Of a DNA stretch of 64,000 bases, positions 19,269 to 27,444 are shown one piece after another. The position numbers and the translations under genes were made by a program. The notes beneath the pieces were generated by a model. That model saw only the letters and a list, made by a program, of their open reading frames with translations. It did not search any database and was not told where the DNA came from. The stretch is from positions 1-64,000 of the forward strand of contig NZ_BAET01000019.1 of the NCBI RefSeq assembly GCF_000252165.1, read 5' to 3'. The first letter of the stretch is position 1. The number at the start of each line of letters is the position of its first letter. The stretch is from Glaciecola punicea ACAM 611. GTDB taxonomy: Bacteria; Pseudomonadota; Gammaproteobacteria; Enterobacterales; Alteromonadaceae.

Positions 19269-20867
19269 CTATGAAAACTGGTTCATAGTATTGTCTTCAC
19301 CCGACGCTTTAAGCGCTTGGGTGCCCGAGAAGTATTCTTTATGATCATCGCCAATGTTCGACCCTGACATGTCTTGATGCTTCACGCAGGCTAGTCCTTG
19401 CCTAATTTCGCGGCGCTGCACACCCTGCACGTAGGCTAGCATACCTTGCTCACCAAAATAATCCTTGGCTAGGTTGTCGGTAGATAAGGCTGCGGTATGG
19501 TAAGTGGGCAAAGTAATCAAATGATGGAATATGCCCGCCTGCTGCGCGGCGTCTTTTTGGAAGCTCCGAATTTGCTCATCCGCGACTATAGCAAGCTCTG
19601 AACTATCGTAACTTTCGTTCATTAACTGCTCACGCTGATAGGCACCCACGTCGCGGCCTTGATCTGCCCACTGGTCAAATACTTGCTGGCGGAAATTAAG
19701 CGTCCAGTTAAACGAAGGGCTGTTGTTGTAAACCAGTTTGGCATTAGGCACCACTTCACGAATACGGTTCACCATACCGGCAATTTGGCCTATATGGGGT
19801 TTTTCAGTTTCAATCCACAGCAAATCAGCACCGTTTTGCAATGAGGTTATACAGTCTAAAACGCAGCGATCTTCGCCCGTGTTAGCTTTGAATTTAACGA
19901 GTCCGTTAGCTAAACGAGTGGGCCTAATAATTTTATCGCCCTGCTTAATAATTAAGTCGCCGCTTTGTAGGTCGCTCAACGAAGTCACCTCTTCGCCGTC
20001 TATGTAAGCGTTGTACTGCTGCGCTAAATCACCAGGGGCCTGCGACACTGGTATTTTCTGAGTAAGGCCTGCGCCCAATGAATCGGTGCGCGCAACAATT
20101 ACGCCGTCTTCCACCCCAAGCTCTAAAAACGCATAGCGTACAGCGTTTATTTTGGCTAAGAAATCTTCATGAGGAACGGTTACTTTACCGTCTTGATGGC
20201 CACACTGCTTAGCGTCAGACACTTGATTTTCAATCTGAATGCAGCACGCACCTGCTTCAATCATTTTCTTAGCCAGTAAGTAGGTGGCTTCTTCGTTACC
20301 AAAGCCGGCGTCTATATCGGCAATAATTGGCACAACATGGGTTTCAAAGTTTTCAATTTGTTTTTCAACGCTGCGTGTTTTTACGTCATCGCCGGCACTA
20401 CGAGCGGCATCTAAATCTTTGAAAAGATGGTTTAGCTCACGCGCATCGGCCTGCTTTAAAAACGTATATAGCTCCTCTATTAGTGCGGGAACAGAAGTTT
20501 TTTCATGCATAGACTGGTCGGGCAGAGGACCAAACTCAGATCGCATCGCCGCGACCATCCAGCCAGACAGGTACAGGTAGCGACCTTTGGTTGTGCTAAA
20601 ATGCTTTTTGATTGAAATCATTTTTTGCTGGCCGATAAACCCGTGCCAGCAGCCAAGAGACTGCGTGTATTTGCTGCTGTCTTGATCGTAGCCGTCCATA
20701 TCACTGCGCATAATGTTTGCAGTATAGTTAGCAATGTCCAAACCTGTCTTAAAACGATTCTGCAGGCGCATGCGCGCTACATTCTCAGGGTTAATCGCAT
20801 TCCATAGCCCATCACGTTTCTTGATTATGCTGCTTACCTCATTGGTTTGTTCATTGTACGTTTTCAT
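19269..20867 (-). CDS. aceA: Isocitrate lyase (long form)
   Basis: Splits isocitrate into glyoxylate and succinate, the first step of the glyoxylate shunt, needed for growth on acetate and fatty acids; cytoplasmic. The 532-aa length fits the long form found in Pseudomonas and marine gammaproteobacteria rather than the 434-aa E. coli enzyme. The catalytic signature KQCGHQDG is present with Cys222. Metal and substrate segments are ADIDAGFGNEEATYLL and VARTDSLGAG. The start at 20867 has AAGGAAG five bases upstream. A malate synthase gene is not in the window. It is divergent from a RamB/ScfR-like regulator, which probably controls it. Confidence 0.97.
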   Translation of the reverse strand: MKTYNEQTNEVSSIIKKRDGLWNAINPENVARMRLQNRFKTGLDIANYTANIMRSDMDGYDQDSSKYTQSLGCWHGFIGQQKMISIKKHFSTTKGRYLYLSGWMVAAMRSEFGPLPDQSMHEKTSVPALIEELYTFLKQADARELNHLFKDLDAARSAGDDVKTRSVEKQIENFETHVVPIIADIDAGFGNEEATYLLAKKMIEAGACCIQIENQVSDAKQCGHQDGKVTVPHEDFLAKINAVRYAFLELGVEDGVIVARTDSLGAGLTQKIPVSQAPGDLAQQYNAYIDGEEVTSLSDLQSGDLIIKQGDKIIRPTRLANGLVKFKANTGEDRCVLDCITSLQNGADLLWIETEKPHIGQIAGMVNRIREVVPNAKLVYNNSPSFNWTLNFRQQVFDQWADQGRDVGAYQREQLMNESYDSSELAIVADEQIRSFQKDAAQQAGIFHHLITLPTYHTAALSTDNLAKDYFGEQGMLAYVQGVQRREIRQGLACVKHQDMSGSNIGDDHKEYFSGTQALKASGEDNTMNQFS

Positions 20868-21046
20868 TATACTTCCTTTTCATTATAAAATTATTGGCCT
20901 TAGTATCTCTGCCGCTTTACGCGCAGTGTGTAACGATTCAGCCAATCGTGTGTTTACTAGCAGTTGAATACCTTATTAACAATTAATTATTTTGCCGCTG
21001 CTAACCTTCGCTTTTCTTGTTTAATAATATAGTGTAAATTGATTAA

Positions 21047-21085
21047 AAATTTCACAATTAAAATTTTACAATGTAAATTTTACAA
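21047..21085. promoter_or_regulatory. Phased AAATTTYACAA repeats, probable operator
   Basis: Three copies of AAATTTYACAA start at 21047, 21061 and 21075, exactly 14 bases apart. The last two frame a TTTACA-N-TGTAAA palindrome (21065-21077). They lie in the aceA/regulator intergenic region, 78 to 116 bases before the regulator start. This is the best candidate binding site for the regulator; the binding itself is inference. Confidence 0.55.
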
Positions 21086-21162
21086 AAGTGTTAAACGGTA
21101 AACGGCATGATTAGTATGAAAATATCGGTGCTAACGTGACTTTAGGAAACAAGGACACACCC

Positions 21163-22695
21163 ATGAGAATTAGTAAAAGCTTAAGTCGAAAATCACATTT
21201 ACTTGGCACTAAAATTCGTAATTTACGAAAGCGTAATAACCTGACCATGGAAGATTTATCGGCTCGTTGCATAAGAGTGAGTGCCCAGCTAGCGCCGTCC
21301 GTCAGCTATTTATCTATGATTGAGCGCGGCAAACGTGTGCCTAGTTACGACATGCTAGAGGTAATTGCGAATGTGTTTCAAAAAGAGGTAGATTGGTTTT
21401 TAGATGACGTGCCTGAAGAGCAGTCTATTACCCCTGACAAGGGCAACCGAGGCGGCATAAGCGGCATGGCTTTAGAGCCAAGCTTTCTTTTTTCCAACGA
21501 AATTTTACAAATTGCCATACCCGAAATGCTGTCGCAAACCGGCGTAAGCGGTCGTCAATTCGCTCACTTGTTAATTCGTGCTCACCAAGAACACCACCAA
21601 AACCATTTTCCAGACTTAGAGCGTGCTGCCGAAGAGGTGGGCCTGAAACGAATGCCCTTGAGTGTAGAAGACCTGTTTGATATTGCTAAAAACCTAGGCC
21701 TGCACGTTAAATGGTTTGACAGCATGCCTAAGTCGGCCAAAGACGAGCTTGGAGTGAGTTCACGAAGTGTCGTTACTTCATTTTACGATCCGCCTAGCTC
21801 CATTAATTTAAATACTCTATTAAAAAAATTCCCCACTCGCTTAAAATATGATTTAGCGGTGCATATTGGTCATAGCGTGCTGCACAATCGCGATGGGCTG
21901 AAAAGCGTGTTAGTCACTGGCAACACGGTGGATCAATCTAGCAGCGCATTGTTTGATGCAACTCCACAGTCGTCTACCGTAAACGCACAAGACATTTTGC
22001 ATGCGTGGCGCGATTTCGAGTCTAGCTTTTTTGCAGGCGCGTTGTTATGCCCCAAAGTGCCTTTTAGGCAATTACTTGACCGTCACGGCTATGAAGTTAG
22101 CGTGCACGAGCAACTAGGTGTATCGGCCTCGGTGGCAATGCGCCGAATGACAGCAGTTTCACCCTACGCGCACTGGCATTATTTTGATGCTTACGCACCG
22201 GGAAAATTAAAAGCCGTTTACCGAGGCAACGGCATTCCCCTGCCCTGGGGCAATATGCGCTTAGTCGAAGATCCATGCCAGCACTGGGCGGTTTTTAGAA
22301 TGATAAACGTACCCACCACCGGCACTTCAGCACAAATTTCTATTCTAAATGTAGAAGACAAGCCAAGAATATACTGCTGTGAGTCAACCAGCGTAAAAGA
22401 CTTAGCCGACAACAACCACGTGTTGTGCACCGGCATAGATTTGAACCCCGCAATAGAAGCACAAGGCGGTGACGCTAATCAGATGGCTGAAGACTTGAAG
22501 AAAGCGTGTGCCGAAAACGAAGGGCAAAGTGCTATACCCGCCTCTATTAAGAATAAGCTGTCGAGTGTGTCGCGTATATTGAATATTAATTGGATAGAAC
22601 GTGGCATAGCAGCTGACGCTCGGCTTATTTGTTCGCGCGGGGCGCATTGTCCGCGCGTCCCAAGTTGCTATGCTAGCAGCAAAGAATGTTCATAG
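21163..22695 (+). CDS. XRE-family regulator with IrrE-like/DUF2083 domains (RamB/ScfR type)
   Basis: A 510-aa transcription factor. An N-terminal Cro/C1 helix-turn-helix (about residues 10-70: KIRNLRKRNNLTMEDLSAR, SVSYLSMIERGKRVPSYDM) is followed by an ImmA/IrrE-type domain without an intact HExxH zinc site, and a C-terminal region of DUF2083 type that ends in a cysteine-bearing tail (ICSRGAHCPRVPSC). This is the architecture of RamB of Corynebacterium and ScfR-type regulators; RamB is known to control aceA and acetate metabolism. Here it is divergent from aceA, so regulation of isocitrate lyase is a strong inference. The start is the ATG at 21163 because AAGGA lies 8 bases upstream; an upstream GTG at 21136 has no such signal. 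Confidence 0.85.
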   Translation: MRISKSLSRKSHLLGTKIRNLRKRNNLTMEDLSARCIRVSAQLAPSVSYLSMIERGKRVPSYDMLEVIANVFQKEVDWFLDDVPEEQSITPDKGNRGGISGMALEPSFLFSNEILQIAIPEMLSQTGVSGRQFAHLLIRAHQEHHQNHFPDLERAAEEVGLKRMPLSVEDLFDIAKNLGLHVKWFDSMPKSAKDELGVSSRSVVTSFYDPPSSINLNTLLKKFPTRLKYDLAVHIGHSVLHNRDGLKSVLVTGNTVDQSSSALFDATPQSSTVNAQDILHAWRDFESSFFAGALLCPKVPFRQLLDRHGYEVSVHEQLGVSASVAMRRMTAVSPYAHWHYFDAYAPGKLKAVYRGNGIPLPWGNMRLVEDPCQHWAVFRMINVPTTGTSAQISILNVEDKPRIYCCESTSVKDLADNNHVLCTGIDLNPAIEAQGGDANQMAEDLKKACAENEGQSAIPASIKNKLSSVSRILNINWIERGIAADARLICSRGAHCPRVPSCYASSKECS

Positions 22696-22998
22696 TTTAG
22701 CTTAATCTCTTTTTGCTACCGCTGCCTGCATGGCCGGCGGCGAAGCATTCCTTCAAATTTTAGATTCTATTCTTGGCTGTAGAAGCCTTATTTCCTGATG
22801 ATAGTGTCTTTGCAAACTATTGATGCCTGAAAATATTACAATTTAATAGAAAGAATTTCACTCATTGTAAGCCGTTCTTTATTAAGGGCGCGTGATCGTG
22901 TTTGTAACTACATGTTTAAAATCGAAAATATGAAATTTAAAATATAAGCGCCAATTGGCACCCTATCTGCACTAATTCATGGTGCTAATGGAGGCATT
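22696..22998. other. Intergenic region, no gene seen
   Basis: About 300 bases between the regulator and the glycine-rich protein, holding presumably the promoter of the latter. No terminator, repeat or small ORF is evident. Confidence 0.5.
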
Positions 22999-23583
22999 AT
23001 GTCTAATATTAATTTCAACACCTATCTCGTCGTGAAAAACGTTCAAGCCGCTACGAATGTAATCAATATATTGCGCGAGACTAGAGTCAGCGAAGATTGC
23101 ATTGGCGTGGTCAGTAAAGACAGCGAAATAGCACTGGCAGATCTCCCTGAATTGGATACTAGCGGTAAATCTAAACTACCCGAAGCGCTAACCCGAGGGG
23201 CTCTCATAGGCTCGGGATTGTGTCTAATTGTTGGTGTGCTGCTTACTGCATTTCCTGTCGCTGGCGTAACGCTAGGCGGCGCTGCAATTGCCAGTATGGC
23301 GGCAGGCGGCGCCGTTTTTGGCGCATGGTCAGCTTCTATGGTGGCTATTAGTGCGGCAATTGCCAGTATGGCGGCAGGCGGCGCCGTTTTTTGCGCATGG
23401 TCAGCTTCAATGGTGGGCACTAGTAAAAGCAGTTCCTTAGTGGCAGAGTTTGACGATGCTTTAAACAACGAAGACACACTAATATTTTGCTATTTACGAT
23501 CTGAGCAAGTAAAGCAAGTGAATGAAAAAATTAACGCAGCACATATCGGCGGAATATTAAAAAAGGGGGCAACTTCTGATTAG
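22999..23583 (+). CDS. Glycine-zipper membrane protein with internal duplication
   Basis: A 194-aa protein of unknown function. It has a soluble N-terminal part (residues 1-70), a hydrophobic glycine/alanine-rich middle (about 72-140), and a soluble C-terminal part (about 145-194). The plan resembles DUF1269-like or general-stress membrane proteins with a glycine zipper, but I cannot assign a family. The middle contains a 24-residue tandem duplication (SMAAGGAVF followed by AWSASMV, twice) encoded by a 72-bp DNA repeat, clearly recent. Without the duplication the protein would be about 170 aa. GGAGG lies 6 bases before the ATG. The OsmC gene follows 49 bases on, and both may be stress genes of one transcript. 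Confidence 0.75.
   Translation: MSNINFNTYLVVKNVQAATNVINILRETRVSEDCIGVVSKDSEIALADLPELDTSGKSKLPEALTRGALIGSGLCLIVGVLLTAFPVAGVTLGGAAIASMAAGGAVFGAWSASMVAISAAIASMAAGGAVFCAWSASMVGTSKSSSLVAEFDDALNNEDTLIFCYLRSEQVKQVNEKINAAHIGGILKKGATSD
23284..23427. repeat. 72-bp in-frame tandem duplication
   Basis: Copies at 23284-23355 and 23356-23427 differ at about eight positions, mostly at the end of the unit. The first 36 bases are identical, which points to a recent event. Confidence 0.92.
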
Positions 23584-23632
23584 TGCACAAATTATGAATG
23601 ACGCAAATGACTAAGACACCAAAGGAGAGAAT

Positions 23633-24073
23633 ATGACAACCAAGAATTCAGCAAACGCAAGCTATGAAGGACTAGGTAAAAAAGGCAAAGGACATGTGTC
23701 GACAGAGTCTGGTGCTTTAGACAAACAGCCTTACGGTTTCAACACGCGCTTTGAAGACGGCAACGGGACTAACCCAGAAGAACAAATTGCGGCAGCGCAT
23801 GCTAGTTGCTTTACAATGGCGCTTTCATTTGCACTAGCCGATAAGGGCTATAATGATGGTAATTTACAGACAAAAGCAACGTTGAGTTTAGAGCAAGATG
23901 GCGATGGATTCACCATCACTAAGTCGCAGCTTGTATTACACGCAAAAGTAAGCGGTATTAACGAGACTGAGTTTACCAAGATTGCACAAGGCGCTAAAAA
24001 AAACTGCCCTATTTCAAAGGTACTCAAGTGCGAGATCACTCTTGAAATAGAGGGATTTTCTGCCGCAGGCTAA
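23633..24073 (+). CDS. osmC: OsmC-family peroxiredoxin
   Basis: A 146-aa thiol peroxidase of the OsmC/Ohr family that detoxifies organic hydroperoxides in the cytoplasm. The two family cysteines are present: one in [13 protein letters not shown] (near residue 59) and one in KKNCPISKV (near residue 123). [14 protein letters not shown] is the usual OsmC N-terminal motif. AAAGGAG lies 6 bases before the start. It follows the glycine-zipper gene by 49 bases and ends at a hairpin terminator. Confidence 0.92.
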   Translation: MTTKNSANASYEGLGKKGKGHVSTESGALDKQPYGFNTRFEDGNGTNPEEQIAAAHASCFTMALSFALADKGYNDGNLQTKATLSLEQDGDGFTITKSQLVLHAKVSGINETEFTKIAQGAKKNCPISKVLKCEITLEIEGFSAAG

Positions 24074-24084
24074 TCTACTTAGCC

Positions 24085-24115
24085 AGAGGGTGATTCGCGC
24101 AAGTCACCCTCTTTA
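24085..24115 (+). terminator. Terminator of the osmC unit
   Basis: A 9-bp stem AGAGGGTGA / TCACCCTCT (24085-24093, 24104-24112) with a 10-base loop; the T tract is short (TTT), so termination may be incomplete. Confidence 0.7.
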
Positions 24116-24343
24116 ACTATCATCAAATTCAAGTAAATATTAACTTTAAGAATGCATTCGCCTATCTAATACCAAAACGTGTTTGACCTGCTGCCTCTTC
24201 TTCTCGTAATATAAACCTTGCTATAACATTGTTTTAGAACGTGTTAGCTAATAATTTAGTAGCTATTTTTTACAGAATACAGTTTACTCTACCGCCAGTA
24301 TTAAGCAGCACACACAAACATTACATCAATAGGGAAAAAAATT

Positions 24344-26917
24344 ATGTCTAAACAACGCAGGCACATTCATAAAAGACCGTTATTTCAATTATCTTTATGC
24401 GCTGGCTTCGTCGCAACTGTGGTAGCGAGTCAAAGTGCACTTGCTCAATCTGCGCCAGACAACGTCGTAACCAACGACACCGCGATTGAAAAAATAAGCG
24501 TTATCGGATCACGCCGTATAGGGCGAACGGTTGAAGACAGCTCAGTGCCTATTGATATTATCGATTCAGAGGCGCTATCTTCATCAGGACTTACCGAAAC
24601 TAATATGGTACTTAGCACATTATTACCTAGCTTCAACTTTCCTCAGCCATCTATTACTGACGGGACAGACCACGTTAGACCCGCTCAGTTACGCGGCCTT
24701 GCACCCGATCACACATTAGTATTGATAAACGGAAAGCGTCGCCATACCAGCGCATTGCTTAACTTGAACGGTTCAGCAGGTCGCGGCTCCTCTGCGGTCG
24801 ATTTAAACGCTATCCCCGTTAACGCTATTAAGCGCATTGAAGTATTGCGCGACGGCGCTGCCGCACAATACGGTTCAGACGCCATTGCTGGGGTTATCAA
24901 TATTGTCCTAAAAGACGCTGACAACGGCGGCTCCATGTCAGTTACTTATGGTGCGAACGCAACCACCATGGACGGCGTGCCAAGGTTAACGGGCGTATCA
25001 CAAGGCGCTGACGGTAAACTAGCCTTTACCGAAGGCTCTGATCGCAAGATCACCGATGGTCAAACTACCACCGTACGCGGAAACATCGGTTTAAGTATAG
25101 CCGATAACGGCTTTTTAAACGTGTCAGGCGAATATAGACAGCGCAACGCAACTAATCGCGCAGACTATGATCAGCGCGAAAACTACGCACGCTTAGACGA
25201 CGCTAGCTTAGATCCTCGCGAACTGACCGTTAATCGCTACAATCACAACTTTGGTAACGGCGACGTTACCGATCTTGCCATATTTTATAACGCAGGCAGC
25301 AGCATAAATGCGAATATGGACTGGTATTCTTTTGGTTCATATAGCTCACGCACGGGCGAAGGAAGCGGTTTTTATCGCCGGGCGCAAGACGCTAGAAACG
25401 TGACAGAAATTTATCCAGACGGTTTCTTACCCACCATCACCTCAAAAATTGCTGACTATTCTTTCGCGTTTGGTGTAAAAGGCATATACGATGAATGGGA
25501 CTACGATTTATCTGCAGTGTACGGAAGTGACGACTTCAACTTCGGTGTAATCAACAGCTTAAATACGTCCTTAGGTCCAACGAGTCCAACTGAGTTTGAT
25601 GCGGGCACACTCATATATGAACAGTTTGTATTTAATGCAGACGCCAGCAGGCTTTACCGCGTTGACTTCTTTGCCAGCGATATGAACCTTGCCATTGGCG
25701 CAGAGTATCGTCGTGAAGACTACGCTATTGAAGCAGGCGATTCAGCCTCTTTTGCCCAAGGCCCATTTGGACCTCGCGGTGCAGCGCCTGGTGTAAGTAA
25801 TAGTTTAGGCGCCGCCGGTTCGCAAGTATTCCCCGGTTTTACAACTGCATCTGCTAGCAATAACTCGCGTGAAAACTTCAGTGCTTACATCGATTTAGAA
25901 GCTGACGTGACTGAAATGTGGAACGTAGCTGTTGCCGCTCGTTTTGAAGACTATTCTGATTTTGGCTCAACCTTCAACTGGAAAGTGTCTAACCGCCTGA
26001 TGTTAACAGACGCATTTTCACTGCGTGGTTCAATCTCTACCGGCTTTAGAGCACCTTCACTACAGCAGCAGTTCTTTACCTCAATTGCGACCGTGTTTGT
26101 GGATGGAGAACCGACTGAAACAGGCACATTCTCACCCTCGTCAAAGGTAGCCCTTGCGCTAGGTAGCCCAGGTTTAGATGCGGAAGAATCCACCAATATG
26201 AGTGTAGGCTTTAGTTTTGCGCCTTCATCAAATTTCAACTTAACCGTAGACTTCTATGAAATAGACATTGATGACCGCATTGTATTGTCAAGCAACCTGT
26301 CGGGAGCAGCGGTTGAAGAGTTGTTAGCAGGCACAGGCGCTAACCGCGGCCGTTTCTTTTTAAATGCTATTGACTCCACCACCAAAGGCTTTGACATAGT
26401 CTCGAGTTATAATCTTGAACTAGACAACAACAGTGTAATGTTTAGTGTGGGCTACAACCAAAACGATAATGAAGTGACTAGCGTTATCGATCCACCGGCC
26501 TTACTCCAGGGCGCTGGCGTGGATCAAAACAACCTCTTTGATGGCAACGAACTGCGCCGCTTTGAAGTTGGCTCACCCGACGAAAAGCTTAACTTAAGCG
26601 CGATATGGACATCACCCTATGCCACCACCACCTTAAGAACAACACGCTATGGTGAGACGCAAGATCCGTCTGACAACCCGTTGCGAAACGAAGTACTGCC
26701 GGGTAAGTGGATAACCGACTTAGATGTTAATTACCCTATCACCGAGCAGCTAAGCGTATCGTTAGGCGCCAACAACATACTTGATGTGTATCCCGATACA
26801 ACACGCGAACTGGTAGATGATGTTACTACCTTCTCGCGCTTGTTCTCGTACTCTGGCTTTTCGCCTTTTGGTTTTAACGGCCGCTATGTGTATGGACAGA
26901 TACGCTATACGTTCTAA
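24344..26917 (+). CDS. TonB-dependent outer-membrane receptor (paralogue of the one at 3208)
   Basis: An 857-aa receptor. The signal peptide is cleaved probably after ALA (residue 34), and a TonB-box-like EKISVIGSRR follows. The plug contains LRGLAPDHTLVLINGKRRH and VLRDGAAAQYGSDAIAGVIN. The beta-barrel ends in QIRYTF. Plug, barrel motifs and the C-terminal GFSPFGFNGRYVY segment closely parallel the receptor at 3208, so the two belong to one subfamily, probably with different ligands. GGGA lies about 10 bases before the ATG. No enzyme or regulator neighbour hints at the substrate. Confidence 0.92.
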   Translation: MSKQRRHIHKRPLFQLSLCAGFVATVVASQSALAQSAPDNVVTNDTAIEKISVIGSRRIGRTVEDSSVPIDIIDSEALSSSGLTETNMVLSTLLPSFNFPQPSITDGTDHVRPAQLRGLAPDHTLVLINGKRRHTSALLNLNGSAGRGSSAVDLNAIPVNAIKRIEVLRDGAAAQYGSDAIAGVINIVLKDADNGGSMSVTYGANATTMDGVPRLTGVSQGADGKLAFTEGSDRKITDGQTTTVRGNIGLSIADNGFLNVSGEYRQRNATNRADYDQRENYARLDDASLDPRELTVNRYNHNFGNGDVTDLAIFYNAGSSINANMDWYSFGSYSSRTGEGSGFYRRAQDARNVTEIYPDGFLPTITSKIADYSFAFGVKGIYDEWDYDLSAVYGSDDFNFGVINSLNTSLGPTSPTEFDAGTLIYEQFVFNADASRLYRVDFFASDMNLAIGAEYRREDYAIEAGDSASFAQGPFGPRGAAPGVSNSLGAAGSQVFPGFTTASASNNSRENFSAYIDLEADVTEMWNVAVAARFEDYSDFGSTFNWKVSNRLMLTDAFSLRGSISTGFRAPSLQQQFFTSIATVFVDGEPTETGTFSPSSKVALALGSPGLDAEESTNMSVGFSFAPSSNFNLTVDFYEIDIDDRIVLSSNLSGAAVEELLAGTGANRGRFFLNAIDSTTKGFDIVSSYNLELDNNSVMFSVGYNQNDNEVTSVIDPPALLQGAGVDQNNLFDGNELRRFEVGSPDEKLNLSAIWTSPYATTTLRTTRYGETQDPSDNPLRNEVLPGKWITDLDVNYPITEQLSVSLGANNILDVYPDTTRELVDDVTTFSRLFSYSGFSPFGFNGRYVYGQIRYTF

Positions 26918-26944
26918 TATGCGCTAGTAGTTAATGTAAACAAG

Positions 26945-26972
26945 AAATGGGCCCTACTGGCCCATTTTTTAT
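26945..26972 (+). terminator. Terminator of the TonB receptor
   Basis: A 9-bp stem AAATGGGCC / GGCCCATTT (26945-26953, 26959-26967), loop CTACT, followed by T residues. Confidence 0.9.
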
Positions 26973-27011
26973 GTCTATCTCAATGTAGTATATCGACCAA
27001 ACAAAGCACTA

Positions 27012-27260
27012 CTATTTTTTGATTTGGCGATAGATAAATAGCACAAGTAAGGCGCCAACAACAGCAGTTACCATGCTGCCTAAACTAAAAGTACCAATGC
27101 TGCCTAGTCCAAAAAATGCGCCTATCCAACCGCCAACAAAGGCGCCGACAATGCCCAGTACGGTGGTCATAATAAAACCACCGCCGTCTTTGCCGGGCAT
27201 AATCACTTTAGCAATGATGCCCGCAATTAAGCCAAATATTATCCATGATAAAATACCCAT
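27012..27260 (-). CDS. GlsB/YeaQ/YmgE family membrane protein
   Basis: An 82-aa inner-membrane protein with three hydrophobic stretches and many glycines (SWIIFGLIAGIIAKVIMPG at the N-terminus, GIVGAFVGGWIGAFFG in the middle). This is the transglycosylase-associated or stress-response family (E. coli YeaQ/YmgE). The physiological role is not well defined. AAGGAAA lies 6 bases before the ATG. It is a single gene between two TonB receptors. Confidence 0.92.
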   Translation of the reverse strand: MGILSWIIFGLIAGIIAKVIMPGKDGGGFIMTTVLGIVGAFVGGWIGAFFGLGSIGTFSLGSMVTAVVGALLVLFIYRQIKK

Positions 27261-27398
27261 AGTGTTTCCTTTTTATTCTTGTGAACTCACCTAAATCTTT
27301 TCAGTTTGCTACTTTAATGTCACGATAATGACGGGCAGCTTTGGGGTGCTGTAATATCCCTTTTCACCGCTGCACAGGGCCATAAAGGCTAAACTAAA

Positions 27399-27427
27399 AA
27401 AAACCCGGAAATTAATTCCGGGTTTTT
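27399..27427 (-). terminator. Terminator of the Oar-like receptor
   Basis: A 12-bp stem (27399-27410 with 27416-27427), loop ATTAA, with A and T tracts on either side. It lies 18 bases past the receptor stop. Confidence 0.9.
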
Positions 27428-27444
27428 ATATCGTTAACTAAAGC

